A DNA stretch of 64,000 nucleotides from Photobacterium aquimaris (lineage in GTDB: Bacteria > Pseudomonadota > Gammaproteobacteria > Enterobacterales > Vibrionaceae): contig NZ_MSCC01000001.1 of NCBI RefSeq assembly GCF_002954455.1, forward strand, positions 1 to 64,000, read 5' to 3'. This document shows, piece after piece, positions 9,224-19,782 of this stretch; position 1 is the first letter of the stretch; each line of letters begins with the position of its first letter. The notes beneath the pieces were generated by a model. The model had not been told where the DNA came from, searched no databases, and worked only from the letters and a program-made list of their open reading frames with translations. Position numbers and translations under genes: made by a program.

Positions 9224-10237
9224 CTATTGGTCATCTATTTCGTGCAGAAAAGCCTCTACCTTATTGACCATATTGGTTGACCCAACAAAGAAAGGTACAC
9301 GTTGATGTAACTCGGTTGGTATAAGATCTAAAATACGCTGGTGTCCATCTGTTGCTCGTCCACCGGCTTGCTCAATTAACAGTGCCATTGGATTACACTC
9401 ATACAGAAGACGTAATTTCCCATTGGGGTAACTGGCAGTACTAGGATAAAGGTAAATACCACCTTTTAATAAGTTTCTATGAAAATCAGCCACTAAAGAA
9501 CCAATGTAACGCGATGTATAAGGGCGGTTATCTTGTGGTACACACTCTTGGCAATACTTGATGTATTTTTTCACCCCTAATGGGAAACGAATATAATTGC
9601 CTTCGTTGATCGAGTAAATATTGCCATCAATAGGGATTTGCATATTCTCATGCGAGAGGCAGAATACACCGAGAGAAGGATCATAAGTGAAGCCATGAAC
9701 ACCATTACCAGTGGTATAAACCAACATGGTTGATGAGCCATAAATAATATAACCAGCAGCGACTTGGCGATGACCAGGTTGAAGGAAGTCAGCATCTATG
9801 GCTGGTGAGCCAACGGGTGATATACGGCGATAGATAGAGAAAATGGTACCAACAGATACATTGACATCAATGTTTGATGAGCCATCAAGTGGATCCATTA
9901 ACACCACATATTTAGCATCCCGGTTTAATTGACGGTTAAAACTGACTGCTTGATCTTCTTCTTCACTGGCTATGCCACAGACTTGATCGCGTGCTTCTAA
10001 TGCTGCTTTGAATTTATCATTAGCATAAAGGTCAAGTTTTTGTTGTTCTTCACCTTGCACATTTTCGGTGCCTACAGTCCCTGTTATATCAACGAGTCCG
10101 GCTTTATTGATTTCGCGGTTTACGATTTTAGCCGCTAGTTTAATTGAGCCTAATAGCGATGATAGTTCGCCACTGGCGTGAGGAAAATCATTCTGCTTCT
10201 CGACAATAAATTCACCAAGCGTTCTAATATCGGTCAT
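9224..10237 (-). CDS. fbp: Fructose-1,6-bisphosphatase, class I
   Basis: This gluconeogenic enzyme removes the 1-phosphate of fructose 1,6-bisphosphate in the cytoplasm. The metal/phosphate motif [19 protein letters not shown] (about residues 114-132) is intact, as is [21 protein letters not shown] near the C-terminus. I chose the ATG at 10237 because AAGGA lies eight bases upstream; the protein then starts [14 protein letters not shown], in line with the family. Length 337 is close to E. coli (332). It is divergent from mpl and upstream of ppa, but with a 160-base gap containing a long palindrome. Confidence 0.96.
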   Translation of the reverse strand: MTDIRTLGEFIVEKQNDFPHASGELSSLLGSIKLAAKIVNREINKAGLVDITGTVGTENVQGEEQQKLDLYANDKFKAALEARDQVCGIASEEEDQAVSFNRQLNRDAKYVVLMDPLDGSSNIDVNVSVGTIFSIYRRISPVGSPAIDADFLQPGHRQVAAGYIIYGSSTMLVYTTGNGVHGFTYDPSLGVFCLSHENMQIPIDGNIYSINEGNYIRFPLGVKKYIKYCQECVPQDNRPYTSRYIGSLVADFHRNLLKGGIYLYPSTASYPNGKLRLLYECNPMALLIEQAGGRATDGHQRILDLIPTELHQRVPFFVGSTNMVNKVEAFLHEIDDQ

Positions 10238-10435
10238 AAACAATCCTTGCATTATGTTGTCATAAGGGGGAGAGAGATTCAGTTGTATATTGGTTGGATC
10301 TCAACGCATAATGAGATTCAATTTCTCATAGTATTTTTCGTTATATAAAGAATTGTATATAAAGATCTTTTTTATGGTAACGAAGTAACGTCAAAGCGTG
10401 ACATTAATAAAATTTAACGATGGAGAGAGCAATAT

Positions 10436-11791
10436 ATGCATATTCATATTTTAGGTATTTGTGGAACATTTATGGGGGGCGCTGCCACATTAGCGACTCA
10501 ACTTGGGCATAAAGTTACCGGCTCTGATGCAAATGTTTACCCACCTATGAGTACTATGCTTGAATCTCAAGGTATTGAAATAATTCAAGGATATGATCCT
10601 GAGCAATTAAAGCCAGCCCCTGATTTAGTGGTGATCGGCAATGCTATGAGTCGTGGCAATCCATGTGTTGAATATGTGTTGAACAATAATTTACGTTACA
10701 CCTCTGGCCCACAATGGTTACAGGATTATTTGTTGCATGATCGTTGGGTGATGGCGGTTGCTGGTACGCATGGTAAGACAACTACAGCAAGTATGTTGGC
10801 ATGGATCCTTGATGATTGTGGTTATCAACCAGGCTTTTTAGTTGGTGGCGTACTTGGAAACTTTGGCGTGTCAGCGCGTCTTGGCGAAAGTATGTTTTTT
10901 GTGGTTGAAGCCGATGAATACGATAGTGCTTTTTTTGATAAGCGTTCGAAGTTTGTACATTACCATCCACGGACTTTGATCATGAATAATTTAGAATTCG
11001 ATCATGCTGATATTTTTGACGATCTAAAAGCGATTCAACGCCAATTTCATCATTTAGTACGTACGGTTCCTGGAAATGGACGCATTTTAGCGCCACAAGG
11101 GGTTAAAAATATTGATGAAACATTAGCTATGGGCTGCTGGAGTGAGCTGGAATATATTGGCAATGATGGTCATTGGCGTGCTGATAAAAAACGTGAAGAT
11201 GGTAGCGTGTTTGATGTTTATCTTGATGATCTTTTAGTAGGAACTGTGGATTGGGCATTAGTGGGCGATCATAATGTTAATAATGCACTTATGGCAATTG
11301 CGGCAGCTCGCCATGTCGGAGTAACGGCGAATTTGGCTTGTGAATCATTAGCCAAATTTATCAATACCAAGCGTCGATTAGAGTATAAAGGTCAGGTTAA
11401 CGGGGTCACGGTATACGATGATTTTGCTCACCATCCAACAGCTATTGAGCTGACTTTAGGTGGACTGAGAGCGAAATTAAATCAATCACGTATTCTTGCG
11501 GTGCTTGAACCACGATCTAACACCATGAAGTTAGGGGTTCATAAACATGATTTAGCCCCTGCATTACATGCTGCTGATGAAGTATTTTTATTTCAACCTG
11601 ATAATATTCCATGGTCAGTGCAAGAGATTGCCAATCAATGCCCTCAACCTGCTTTCTGTAGTGATGATATCGATACGCTGGTGGCTAAGATTGTTGAATC
11701 AGCTCAAAGTGGTGATACGATTTTAGTGATGAGCAATGGCGGTTTTAGCGGTATTCACGGTAAGTTATTAGCGGCATTAACTGCAAAATAA
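10436..11791 (+). CDS. mpl: UDP-MurNAc:L-alanyl-gamma-D-glutamyl-meso-DAP ligase (murein recycling)
   Basis: Mpl attaches the recycled tripeptide L-Ala-gamma-D-Glu-meso-DAP to UDP-MurNAc in the cytoplasm. This 451-residue protein has the Mur ligase order: an N-terminal Rossmann domain (HILGICGTFMGG), an ATP loop GTHGKTTTASML (about residues 107-118), and a C-terminal domain with YDDFAHHPTA and LEPRSNT. The start at 10436 follows GGAGAG. Mpl rather than MurC is chosen because of the short GTFMGG N-terminus and because the gene lies away from the dcw cluster. ubiX follows 12 bases downstream and may share the transcript. Confidence 0.95.
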   Translation: MHIHILGICGTFMGGAATLATQLGHKVTGSDANVYPPMSTMLESQGIEIIQGYDPEQLKPAPDLVVIGNAMSRGNPCVEYVLNNNLRYTSGPQWLQDYLLHDRWVMAVAGTHGKTTTASMLAWILDDCGYQPGFLVGGVLGNFGVSARLGESMFFVVEADEYDSAFFDKRSKFVHYHPRTLIMNNLEFDHADIFDDLKAIQRQFHHLVRTVPGNGRILAPQGVKNIDETLAMGCWSELEYIGNDGHWRADKKREDGSVFDVYLDDLLVGTVDWALVGDHNVNNALMAIAAARHVGVTANLACESLAKFINTKRRLEYKGQVNGVTVYDDFAHHPTAIELTLGGLRAKLNQSRILAVLEPRSNTMKLGVHKHDLAPALHAADEVFLFQPDNIPWSVQEIANQCPQPAFCSDDIDTLVAKIVESAQSGDTILVMSNGGFSGIHGKLLAALTAK

Positions 11792-11803
11792 AAGTGAGAG
11801 AGA

Positions 11804-12424
11804 ATGAAACCGAAACAGATAACATTAGCATGGACGGGGGCGTCTGGTGCACCTTATGGTTTACGGTTGCTCGAATGTTTATTAGCAGCTGATTATCAGG
11901 TTTATCTGTTGATATCATCTGCGGCACGGGTGGTACTCGCGACAGAGCATGGACTTAAATTATCAGCAGCGCCAGCAACAGCACAACAACAATTAGTTGA
12001 GTATTTACAGTGCCCAACTGAAAAATTAGTGGTGTGTGGTAAAGAGGAATGGTTCTCGCCTGTAGCGTCTGGTTCGGCAGCACCTGAGCAAATGGTGATC
12101 TGTCCATGTTCAGCATCGACCTTGGCTTCTGTTGCTTATGGCATGTCTAATAACTTACTTGAGCGAGCTGCGGATGTGGTGATAAAAGAACGTGGTCAGT
12201 TACTATTGGTGATCAGAGAAACACCATTTTCAAGTATCCATTTAGAGAACATGCTTAAGTTATCGCAATTGGGTGTAACGATTATGCCTGCTGCCCCAGG
12301 GTTTTATCATCAACCACAAACAATTGATGATTTAGTTGATTTTATGGTGGCAAGAATATTGGATCATCTCAAAATAGAGCAAGGGTTAGTGCCTCGCTGG
12401 GGTTATGAGCAATCTGAAAAATAA
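11804..12424 (+). CDS. ubiX: Flavin prenyltransferase UbiX
   Basis: UbiX makes prenylated FMN, the cofactor of the UbiD decarboxylase in ubiquinone synthesis. The 206-residue sequence has the flavoprotein start [19 protein letters not shown], the SGSA segment in [27 protein letters not shown], and the [19 protein letters not shown] helix seen in the family. The ribosome site is GAGAGAGA before the ATG at 11804. Placement 12 bases after mpl is a common gammaproteobacterial arrangement. No anomaly seen. Confidence 0.95.
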   Translation: MKPKQITLAWTGASGAPYGLRLLECLLAADYQVYLLISSAARVVLATEHGLKLSAAPATAQQQLVEYLQCPTEKLVVCGKEEWFSPVASGSAAPEQMVICPCSASTLASVAYGMSNNLLERAADVVIKERGQLLLVIRETPFSSIHLENMLKLSQLGVTIMPAAPGFYHQPQTIDDLVDFMVARILDHLKIEQGLVPRWGYEQSEK

Positions 12425-12534
12425 TAGATAACATTAGTGTCGCTTATCATCACGAGACACTATGAACGAAGGGTCTATATTTCTTGAGCATGTACATTGA
12501 TGCGGTATGAAATTAGATAGACCCTAATTATCGA

Positions 12535-13005
12535 TTAGTGGCTGTAATCAAACAGTCCACATACTGACGTATAAAGCTCATTAGTAGTGATGTTATTGGT
12601 TGGGGTAATAAAAATCGTATCATCACCGGCCACAACACCTAAGATCCCTTCTGGTCGACCTAAAGAATCTAATAAACGTGCAATCACTTGTGCCGCACCA
12701 GGGCCTGTATGGATCACAACTAATGCACTGTTAAAACCAACTTCCATCACTAGCTCTTTTAGAGGGCTAGTGATTGTTGGAACACCAAGTTCAATCGGTA
12801 AACAATACACCATTTCCATCTTGGCATTACGAGTACGTACAGCCCCAAATTTGGTGAGCATACGAGAGACTTTTGATTGATTAATATTATCAAAACCCTG
12901 TGCTTTCAACGCATCAACAATCTCACCTTGAGAACTGAATTTTTCTTCTTTTAAAATTAATTTAAACGCTTTAACGAGACGTTCTTGTTTGTCTGAATTT
13001 CGCAT
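12535..13005 (-). CDS. argR: Arginine repressor ArgR
   Basis: ArgR is a hexameric, arginine-responsive repressor of arginine biosynthesis and a recombination accessory factor. The 156-residue protein has an N-terminal winged helix ([24 protein letters not shown], then [17 protein letters not shown]) and a C-terminal oligomerisation and arginine-binding domain with [15 protein letters not shown] and [11 protein letters not shown]. The GTGPGAA-type loop and the paired D of GDDT contact arginine in the family. It is divergent from mdh, the usual gammaproteobacterial order. The upstream region holds a weak ARG-box-like half site. Confidence 0.96.
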   Translation of the reverse strand: MRNSDKQERLVKAFKLILKEEKFSSQGEIVDALKAQGFDNINQSKVSRMLTKFGAVRTRNAKMEMVYCLPIELGVPTITSPLKELVMEVGFNSALVVIHTGPGAAQVIARLLDSLGRPEGILGVVAGDDTIFITPTNNITTNELYTSVCGLFDYSH

Positions 13006-13398
13006 AAGTAAATATTATCTACAGGGACGAGGTAAACCATTTTTGCATAACCTGTGACTCACTGGCAAACAAAGTGAATCAAAATAAATATGTGAAGCTG
13101 CATTTTTGTTATATATAAAAAAATTTATTGTGGCTCTTGTCATTGTTTTATCAAAACTAATTAATCGGACTATGATAAATAACAGCCATTATTAAATATT
13201 TATTTTATTTGTCTGATAAAAGCGTTTGAGTGCATTTTTATGGGATTCTGCGTTACTTCGCAAAGCGAGTGGGTGAGGATTGTATTTTTTTTATGCTTAA
13301 TATAACGTCCATAGATTGTTATTCAGTTACTACTATTATTAGCTGAATTAGATTGTACCCACTTCAAAAATATACTTCTATCGTAAAGGAGAACGAAC
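13006..13398. promoter_or_regulatory. argR-mdh divergent control region
   Basis: These 393 bases hold both promoters and no supported gene. At 13073-13090 AGTGAATCAAAATAAATA resembles one and a half ARG-box half sites (ideal TGAAT-N4-ATTCA), which would suit argR autoregulation, but the right half is poor. AAAGGAG at 13386-13392 is the mdh ribosome site. Confidence 0.35.
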
Positions 13399-14337
13399 AT
13401 GAAAGTTGCTGTAATTGGTGCGGCTGGTGGTATTGGTCAAGCATTAGCATTGCTATTGAAAAACCGTTTACCTGCAGGCTCAGATCTTGCTCTATATGAT
13501 ATTGCTCCTGTAACACCTGGTGTTGCGGCAGATTTAAGTCATATTCCAACCCCAGTAGCAATTAAAGGATATTGTGGGGACGATCCAACGCCAGCACTAG
13601 AAGGTGCTGATGTTGTGCTTATTTCTGCAGGTGTAGCACGTAAACCGGGTATGGATCGTGCAGATTTATTCAATGTTAATGCAGGTATTGTGAAGTCATT
13701 AGCAGAAAAAATCGCCGTTGTATGTCCAACAGCATGTGTTGGTATTATTACTAACCCAGTCAATACCACGGTTGCAATTGCAGCTGATGTGTTGAAAAAA
13801 GCGGGTGTTTACGATAAGCGTAAGTTGTTTGGTATTACCACGCTTGATGTTATCCGTTCAGAAACTTTTGTCGCTGAACTAAAAGGTGTTTCACCGTGTG
13901 ATATTCGAGTGCCGGTTATTGGCGGCCATTCAGGCGTGACTATTTTACCATTGCTATCACAAGTTGAAGGTGTGAGCTTTACTGACGATGAAGTGAAAGC
14001 ATTAACGCCTCGTATTCAGAATGCAGGTACTGAAGTTGTGGAAGCAAAAGCTGGTGGCGGCTCTGCAACGCTCTCTATGGGTCAAGCGGCATGTCGCTTT
14101 GGTTTAGCGATGGTACGTGCGCTACAAGGTGAGCAGGATGTTGTTGAATGTGCATATGTTGAAGGGGATGGTAAACATGCTCGTTTATTCGCTCAACCAG
14201 TATTACTGGGTAAAGAAGGGATTGAGGAAGTGATGGATTACGGTCATTTAAGTGCATTTGAGCAAGATGCATTAGAAAGTATGCTAGATACATTGCGTGG
14301 CGATATTACTCTTGGTGAAGAGTTCGCTGCAAAATAA
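13399..14337 (+). CDS. mdh: Malate dehydrogenase (NAD-dependent)
   Basis: Mdh interconverts malate and oxaloacetate in the TCA cycle. The 312-residue sequence matches the E. coli enzyme in length. It has the NAD-binding loop [12 protein letters not shown] (about residues 7-18), the arginine-rich substrate loop [15 protein letters not shown] and the catalytic histidine in [11 protein letters not shown] (about residue 177). A very good ribosome site (AAAGGAG) precedes the ATG. It ends in its own terminator at 14369. No anomaly seen. Confidence 0.97.
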   Translation: MKVAVIGAAGGIGQALALLLKNRLPAGSDLALYDIAPVTPGVAADLSHIPTPVAIKGYCGDDPTPALEGADVVLISAGVARKPGMDRADLFNVNAGIVKSLAEKIAVVCPTACVGIITNPVNTTVAIAADVLKKAGVYDKRKLFGITTLDVIRSETFVAELKGVSPCDIRVPVIGGHSGVTILPLLSQVEGVSFTDDEVKALTPRIQNAGTEVVEAKAGGGSATLSMGQAACRFGLAMVRALQGEQDVVECAYVEGDGKHARLFAQPVLLGKEGIEEVMDYGHLSAFEQDALESMLDTLRGDITLGEEFAAK

Positions 14338-14368
14338 GCCAAGATAATTAACAATATAAGAAATAACT

Positions 14369-14409
14369 GCCCCTCAATAGTTAGATAATCAATTATGGAG
14401 GGGCTTTTT
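14369..14409 (+). terminator. Rho-independent terminator of mdh
   Basis: GCCCCTC at 14369-14375 pairs with GAGGGGC at 14398-14404, followed by TTTTT. The loop is long (22 bases) and AT-rich. Confidence 0.75.
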
Positions 14410-14423
14410 GTCTTTGCGAAATA

Positions 14424-14615
14424 TTAATAATAACGATCGCAATCGTTATGAAGCTGAGGTTGATCGATAAGATCTGATACATTAATCGACTGTAGTTGAT
14501 GATCGTGGTGGTGCTCAACGATCACTGATTGATGTTGATGATCAATGCCGATCACTTTTCCAACGCCATGATAAGATTCGACCCACATTCCAGTCGTTAG
14601 ATGTTTGATATCCAT
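14424..14615 (-). CDS. Small histidine-rich protein of unknown function
   Basis: I do not recognise this 63-residue protein. Nine residues are histidine, concentrated in DHQHQSVIVEHHHDHQLQ (about residues 25-42). Before that, GMWVESYHGVGKVIGID resembles the opening strands of small SH3/Tudor-like barrels such as the CarD N-terminal domain, but this is only a visual likeness. The ATG at 14615 has AGAAGG about five bases upstream. An in-frame GTG two codons earlier lies within that site and is less likely. The gene stands alone between the mdh terminator and ispB. The histidine cluster could bind metal; that is inference. Confidence 0.65.
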   Translation of the reverse strand: MDIKHLTTGMWVESYHGVGKVIGIDHQHQSVIVEHHHDHQLQSINVSDLIDQPQLHNDCDRYY

Positions 14616-14717
14616 ACTCACCTTCTTAGCCTATAAAGCATAATACTTACTGAGTAGTTACAGTATAGATCATCATGGATCGTAGCATAACAACGATAAA
14701 ATATCGGTTACTAGAAA

Positions 14718-14748
14718 GAAAAAAACCTGCCACCAAAGACAGGTTTTT
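14718..14748 (-). terminator. Rho-independent terminator of ispB
   Basis: On the minus strand AAAACCTG pairs with CAGGTTTT around a 10-base loop and runs on into T residues. It lies 17 bases beyond the ispB stop. Confidence 0.75.
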
Positions 14749-14764
14749 CATCGCAAAGGGAGCG

Positions 14765-15736
14765 TTATTTTTTACGTTGTACAGCCATGTGCGCTAATGT
14801 AATTAAAGCTTGTTTGTAGTCTGAATCAGCAATTGGTGCAAGAGCTGCTATGGCTTTCTGCGCTTCTTGCTCGGCACGTTGCTGGGTGTATTCTAATGAA
14901 CCATGCTGGCGCATACACGCCAAAATAGCATCAAGTTTATCCATACCATTAGCATGCATAATTGCGTCACGTATCATTGCCGCTTGCGCTTGATCGCCAT
15001 GGTGCATTGCATGCAGTAACGGTAACGTTGGTTTACCTTCAGCAAGATCATCGCCGACGTTCTTGCCCATTTCTTTGCCATCGGCAACGTAGTCAAGCAC
15101 ATCATCGATAAGCTGGAAGGCGGTACCTAAATAACGGCCATATTCTTGAAGTGCGACTTCAATATTAGTCGGTGCTTCGGCAATAATTGCTGCTACTTGG
15201 GTTGAAGCTTCAAATAAACGTGCTGTTTTTGAGTAGATAACTTGCATGTAGCTATCTTCAGTAGTGTCAGGATCATTACAGTTCATTAACTGCAACACCT
15301 CACCTTCAGCGATTACGTTAGTGGCTTCACTCATGATGTCGAGGATCTTTAAAGATCGTAGGCTGGTCATCATTTGAAATGAGCGCGTGTAAATATAATC
15401 ACCCACTAACACACTCGCGGCGTTACCAAACGCAGCATTTGCCGTTTCTTTGCCACGGCGCATATCTGATTCATCAACAACATCGTCATGGAGCAATGTT
15501 GCGGTATGAATAAATTCAACAAAAGCAGCTGCTGTGGTGTGTTTATCACCCTCATAGTCAAGTGCACGTGCTGTTAATACTGCCAGCATAGGGCGAATAC
15601 GTTTGCCGCCACTGTTTACAATGTAGAATCCGAGTTGATTGATGAGGGCAACATCTGAGTTAAGTTGCGCCTGTATCTTCGCGTCGACTTCCGCCATATC
15701 GTTGGCGGTGAGCGCTTGGATAGCTTTAAAATCCAT
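14765..15736 (-). CDS. ispB: Octaprenyl diphosphate synthase
   Basis: IspB extends farnesyl diphosphate with isopentenyl units to make the C40 side chain of quinones. The 323-residue sequence has the first aspartate-rich motif in LLHDDVVDESDMRRG (about residues 80-95), the second in QLIDDVLDYVAD (about 205-216) and GGKRIRPML near the N-terminus. Length equals the E. coli enzyme (323). It is divergent from rplU-rpmA, the standard gammaproteobacterial arrangement. Chain length (C40) is assumed from orthology. Confidence 0.95.
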   Translation of the reverse strand: MDFKAIQALTANDMAEVDAKIQAQLNSDVALINQLGFYIVNSGGKRIRPMLAVLTARALDYEGDKHTTAAAFVEFIHTATLLHDDVVDESDMRRGKETANAAFGNAASVLVGDYIYTRSFQMMTSLRSLKILDIMSEATNVIAEGEVLQLMNCNDPDTTEDSYMQVIYSKTARLFEASTQVAAIIAEAPTNIEVALQEYGRYLGTAFQLIDDVLDYVADGKEMGKNVGDDLAEGKPTLPLLHAMHHGDQAQAAMIRDAIMHANGMDKLDAILACMRQHGSLEYTQQRAEQEAQKAIAALAPIADSDYKQALITLAHMAVQRKK

Positions 15737-15897
15737 TATACGTCCAGCAAGATTGTTAGCCGCGTAGGGCGGAAAATTTTTCGAATTGATACTGGAATCT
15801 TACACTAAAATAACCATATCGTCATAACCTCAAATACAGCTATTTCAAACAGTTTTTGGATTGGGTAGCTTTTCACCAATTTTCTTTCGAGAATGGC

Positions 15898-15926
15898 TTG
15901 CCACAAAGTCTCTTTTCGCGTAACAT
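15898..15926 (+). promoter_or_regulatory. Putative sigma-70 promoter of rplU-rpmA
   Basis: TTGCCA at 15898-15903 and TAACAT at 15921-15926 are separated by exactly 17 bases. The following sequence TCGCGCCC gives the GC-rich discriminator typical of stringently controlled ribosomal promoters. This would give a leader of about 80 bases. Confidence 0.6.
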
Positions 15927-15953
15927 TCGCGCCCTATTGATGACAAGATTAAG

Positions 15954-15997
15954 CGCATACCCATTGCCCATTTTAGACGTGGCAAATGGCCTATGCG
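15954..15997 (+). promoter_or_regulatory. Nested stem-loop in the rplU leader
   Basis: CGCATA (15954-15959) pairs with TATGCG (15992-15997). Inside it CCATTT (15968-15973) pairs with AAATGG (15984-15989), leaving a 10-base apical loop. The outer stem ends 17 bases before the rplU ATG and next to its ribosome site (GGAG). Such a structure could serve autogenous control by L21, but that role is inference. Confidence 0.5.
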
Positions 15998-16014
15998 GAG
16001 AAGCGGAGTAAGAC

Positions 16015-16326
16015 ATGTACGCTGTTTTCCAAAGTGGTGGTAAACAACACCGTGTAAGCGAAGGCCAAACCTTACGCTTAGAAAAATTAGACGCTGAAAC
16101 TGGCGCTAACGTTGAATTTGACTCAGTTCTTTTAGTAGCTAATGGCGAAGAAGTAACTGTAGGCGCACCGTTCGTAGCTGGCGGTAAAGTAACAGCTGAA
16201 GTTGTTACTCACGGTCGTGGCGATAAGATTAAAATCGTTAAGTTCCGTCGTCGTAAGCACTCTCGTAAGCAAATGGGCCACCGTCAGTGGTTCACTGAAG
16301 TCAAAATTACTGGCATCAGCGCTTAA
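16015..16326 (+). CDS. rplU: 50S ribosomal protein L21
   Basis: The 103-residue length equals E. coli L21. [18 protein letters not shown] at the start and the basic [16 protein letters not shown] patch near the end, which binds 23S rRNA, are diagnostic. It is the first gene of rplU-rpmA. Codon use is strongly biased towards preferred codons compared with its neighbours, as expected for a highly expressed gene. A structured leader lies upstream. Confidence 0.98.
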   Translation: MYAVFQSGGKQHRVSEGQTLRLEKLDAETGANVEFDSVLLVANGEEVTVGAPFVAGGKVTAEVVTHGRGDKIKIVKFRRRKHSRKQMGHRQWFTEVKITGISA

Positions 16327-16344
16327 TAACAGGAGAATTTAAAG

Positions 16345-16602
16345 ATGGCACATAAAAAAGCTGGCGGTTCTACTAATAACGGCCGTGATTCAGAAAGCAA
16401 ACGCCTAGGTGTTAAGCGTTTCGGTGGCGAGTCTGTATTAGCAGGTAACATCATCGTTCGTCAACGTGGTACTAAGTTCCACGCTGGCACAAACGTTGGC
16501 CTAGGTAAAGACCACACTCTATTCGCTCTATCTGATGGTAAAGTGAAGTTTGAAGTTAAAGGTCCTAAAAACCGTAAATTCGTATCTATCGACGCTGAAT
16601 AA
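16345..16602 (+). CDS. rpmA: 50S ribosomal protein L27
   Basis: The 85-residue length equals E. coli L27. The N-terminus [20 protein letters not shown] reaches the peptidyl-transferase centre in the family. The Gram-positive-type cleavable N-terminal extension is absent, as expected here. It starts 18 bases after rplU behind AGGAG and ends before a terminator at 16626. Confidence 0.98.
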   Translation: MAHKKAGGSTNNGRDSESKRLGVKRFGGESVLAGNIIVRQRGTKFHAGTNVGLGKDHTLFALSDGKVKFEVKGPKNRKFVSIDAE

Positions 16603-16625
16603 TTTTCAGAATCGACACGAATATT

Positions 16626-16655
16626 AAAGCCCTGCCTTTTTGGCGGGGCTTTTTA
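16626..16655 (+). terminator. Rho-independent terminator of rplU-rpmA
   Basis: GCCCTGCC pairs with GGCGGGGC (one wobble pair) around a short T-rich loop and is followed by TTTTTAT. The next gene's ribosome site (GGAGGG) comes just after it, at 16661. Confidence 0.8.
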
Positions 16656-16669
16656 TATCTGGAGGGTTT

Positions 16670-17596
16670 ATGATTAACCGCGGCCCGATGATTGGTTTCT
16701 TTCTTGCGATGACAACTGCCGTTTTTTGGGGGGCATTGCCAATTGCAATGAAACAAGCTGTAGAAGTGATGGATCCTTTTACGATTGTTTGGTATCGCTT
16801 TATAACTGCGGCGTTGGGTTTAGGCCTGTTTTTAGCGTGGCGAAAGCAACTACCAACAATATCAAATCTTGGGCGAATGAGCTGGGTGGTGCTAGCCATC
16901 GCCAGCGTTGGCCTTGCGGGTAACTTTGTGCTGTATAACAGTTCATTGAAATACCTGAACCCTCCTGTGGTACAAGTTATTATCCAATTAGCGCCGGTGA
17001 TGCTATTAGTGTCGAGCGCATGGATATTTAAAGAAAAATTAGGTCGGCATCAAATTATTGGTGTAATTGCTTTAATTAGTGGTTTGATCTTATTCTTTAA
17101 TGAACGGCTGATTGAGTTGTTTACCAGTTTTTCTGGCTATACTCTTGGTGTTAGTCTTGCTGTTGCCGCTGCGTTAGTGTGGGTCGTTTATGGCTTAGCG
17201 CAGAAATGGTTATTAAGACAGTTTTCATCAGCACAAATATTACTGATGATTTATATCATCTGTGCTGTAATACTGACCCCAATGGCACAACCACAACAAA
17301 TTTTAACAATGGATAACCGCCAATTAGGGATGCTGTTATTCTGTTGTGTTAATACGCTTGTTGGCTATGGTGCATTTGCAGAAGCAATGGCCCGTTGGCA
17401 AGCATCACAAGTGAGTGCAGTGATCACACTGACTCCCTTGTTTACGATATTATTTGTCGATCTTGCGAGTTTGGCTTGGCCACAATATGTTGCGACAGTC
17501 TCTTTGAATATATGGGGCTATCTCGGTGCTATGGTTGTGGTAAGTGGCGCTGTTTGCTGTGCTATAGGCCATAAGTTTATTCGCCAAAGCAAATAG
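16670..17596 (+). CDS. EamA/DMT-family permease
   Basis: This 308-residue inner membrane protein has two EamA repeats and about ten hydrophobic helices. Family features include FWGALPIAMKQAVEVMDPFTIVWYRF in the first repeat and a closing IWGYLGAMVVVSGAV in the last. The substrate cannot be read from sequence; metabolites or amino acids are exported by relatives. GGAGGG lies seven bases before the ATG at 16670, while a longer reading from 16640 would start inside the rpmA terminator. It sits between rpmA and obgE on the same strand, a usual position for a yhbE-like gene in gammaproteobacteria. Confidence 0.88.
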   Translation: MINRGPMIGFFLAMTTAVFWGALPIAMKQAVEVMDPFTIVWYRFITAALGLGLFLAWRKQLPTISNLGRMSWVVLAIASVGLAGNFVLYNSSLKYLNPPVVQVIIQLAPVMLLVSSAWIFKEKLGRHQIIGVIALISGLILFFNERLIELFTSFSGYTLGVSLAVAAALVWVVYGLAQKWLLRQFSSAQILLMIYIICAVILTPMAQPQQILTMDNRQLGMLLFCCVNTLVGYGAFAEAMARWQASQVSAVITLTPLFTILFVDLASLAWPQYVATVSLNIWGYLGAMVVVSGAVCCAIGHKFIRQSK

Positions 17597-17639
17597 TCAA
17601 GGTCCATAACAATAATTACTACGCGATGATCTGTGCTAA

Positions 17640-18860
<1,221 letters not shown>

Positions 18861-18884
18861 GTTCTGATCGTGCTTTATGCGAAT

Positions 18885-18915
18885 AAGCCATACCGTTAAG
18901 GTGTGGCTTTTTTTG
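18885..18915 (+). terminator. Rho-independent terminator of obgE
   Basis: AAGCCATACC pairs with GGTGTGGCTT (one wobble) around a five-base loop, followed by a T-run to 18915. Confidence 0.8.
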
Positions 18916-18988
18916 TGCTTAATCAACGTATACGGTTGTAGGTTAGGTATGCTAGTTGTTACAAAATGTGTTTTATAATGGATTATAA

Positions 18989-19782
18989 ATGGATATCGAC
19001 ATGGAGAGAGTACTGCAGCCATTAACCGAATCTCAACAACGGCAATTGACTCGATTAGCCATTGAAGCAGGTCAACGGTTATTACAACATGGTGCCGAAA
19101 GCTCGGTCATTATGGATGTGACGCGTCGACTGGGATTGGCATTGGGAGTTGAACATGTTGAAGTATCATTATCAGTCAGTTCAATGGTGATCAGTACCCG
19201 TCATTTAGGCTCCTGTATTACCACCACTCGCCGCTGCCAAGATAGCGGTATTAATATGCAAATAGTGACAGATATTCAACGTATTTGTATTCTTGTTGAG
19301 CGCGGGTTATTAGACTGTCGCGATGTCCAATCACGGTTACAAAACCTTAAAACAGAGCGTTATAATCGCTGGTTAGTGGTGCTGATGATTGGCTTATCAT
19401 GTGCGGCATTTAGTCGTTTAGCCGGCGGTGATTGGCCGGTATTTATGCTGACGTTTTGTGCATCATCAGTGGGGATGTATGTCCGCCAACAAATTGCCAG
19501 TTATCACTTTAATCCGCCGCCGTAACTGCTTTTGTAACCACCTTAATATCAGGCCTTGGTGAAGTGTATAATATTGGCGAGCAACCCTTTTTAGCCATGG
19601 CTTCATCGGTATTGATGTTAGTGCCTGGCTTTCCATTAATTAATGCCGTCGCTGATATGGTAAAAGGCTTTCCCTGTATGGGTTTAGCGCGCTGGACGAT
19701 GGCGAGTTTACTCACGTTATCAACCTGCATGGGGATTGTAGCAGCGATGAATGTGCTTGATGTGTGGGGGTGGTTACTATGA
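18989..19782 (+). pseudogene. yjjP: Frameshifted yjjP (ThrE-type exporter subunit)
   Basis: YjjP is the larger half of the two-part YjjPB exporter, reported in E. coli to export succinate and related to threonine exporters (ThrE). The first reading frame runs to a stop at 19523-19525 after HFNPPP. It holds the conserved cytoplasmic part (LLQHGAESSVIMDVTRRLG) and the first membrane segments. The rest of the protein, starting AVTAFVTTLISG and including VLMLVPGFPLINAVADM, continues from 19519 in the frame one base back and ends at 19782. Compared with my memory of E. coli YjjP, about ten bases are missing at CCGCCGCCG. The second frame still overlaps yjjB by ATGA, which shows one original gene. 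A true mutation fits better than a one-base read error, but the latter is possible. Confidence 0.82.

Noticed and set aside
12435-12525. Inverted repeats AGTGTC/GACACT and AGGGTCTAT/ATAGACCCT between ubiX and argR
   Set aside because: Both have long loops and no T-run; I could not support a terminator or operator beyond noting the symmetry.
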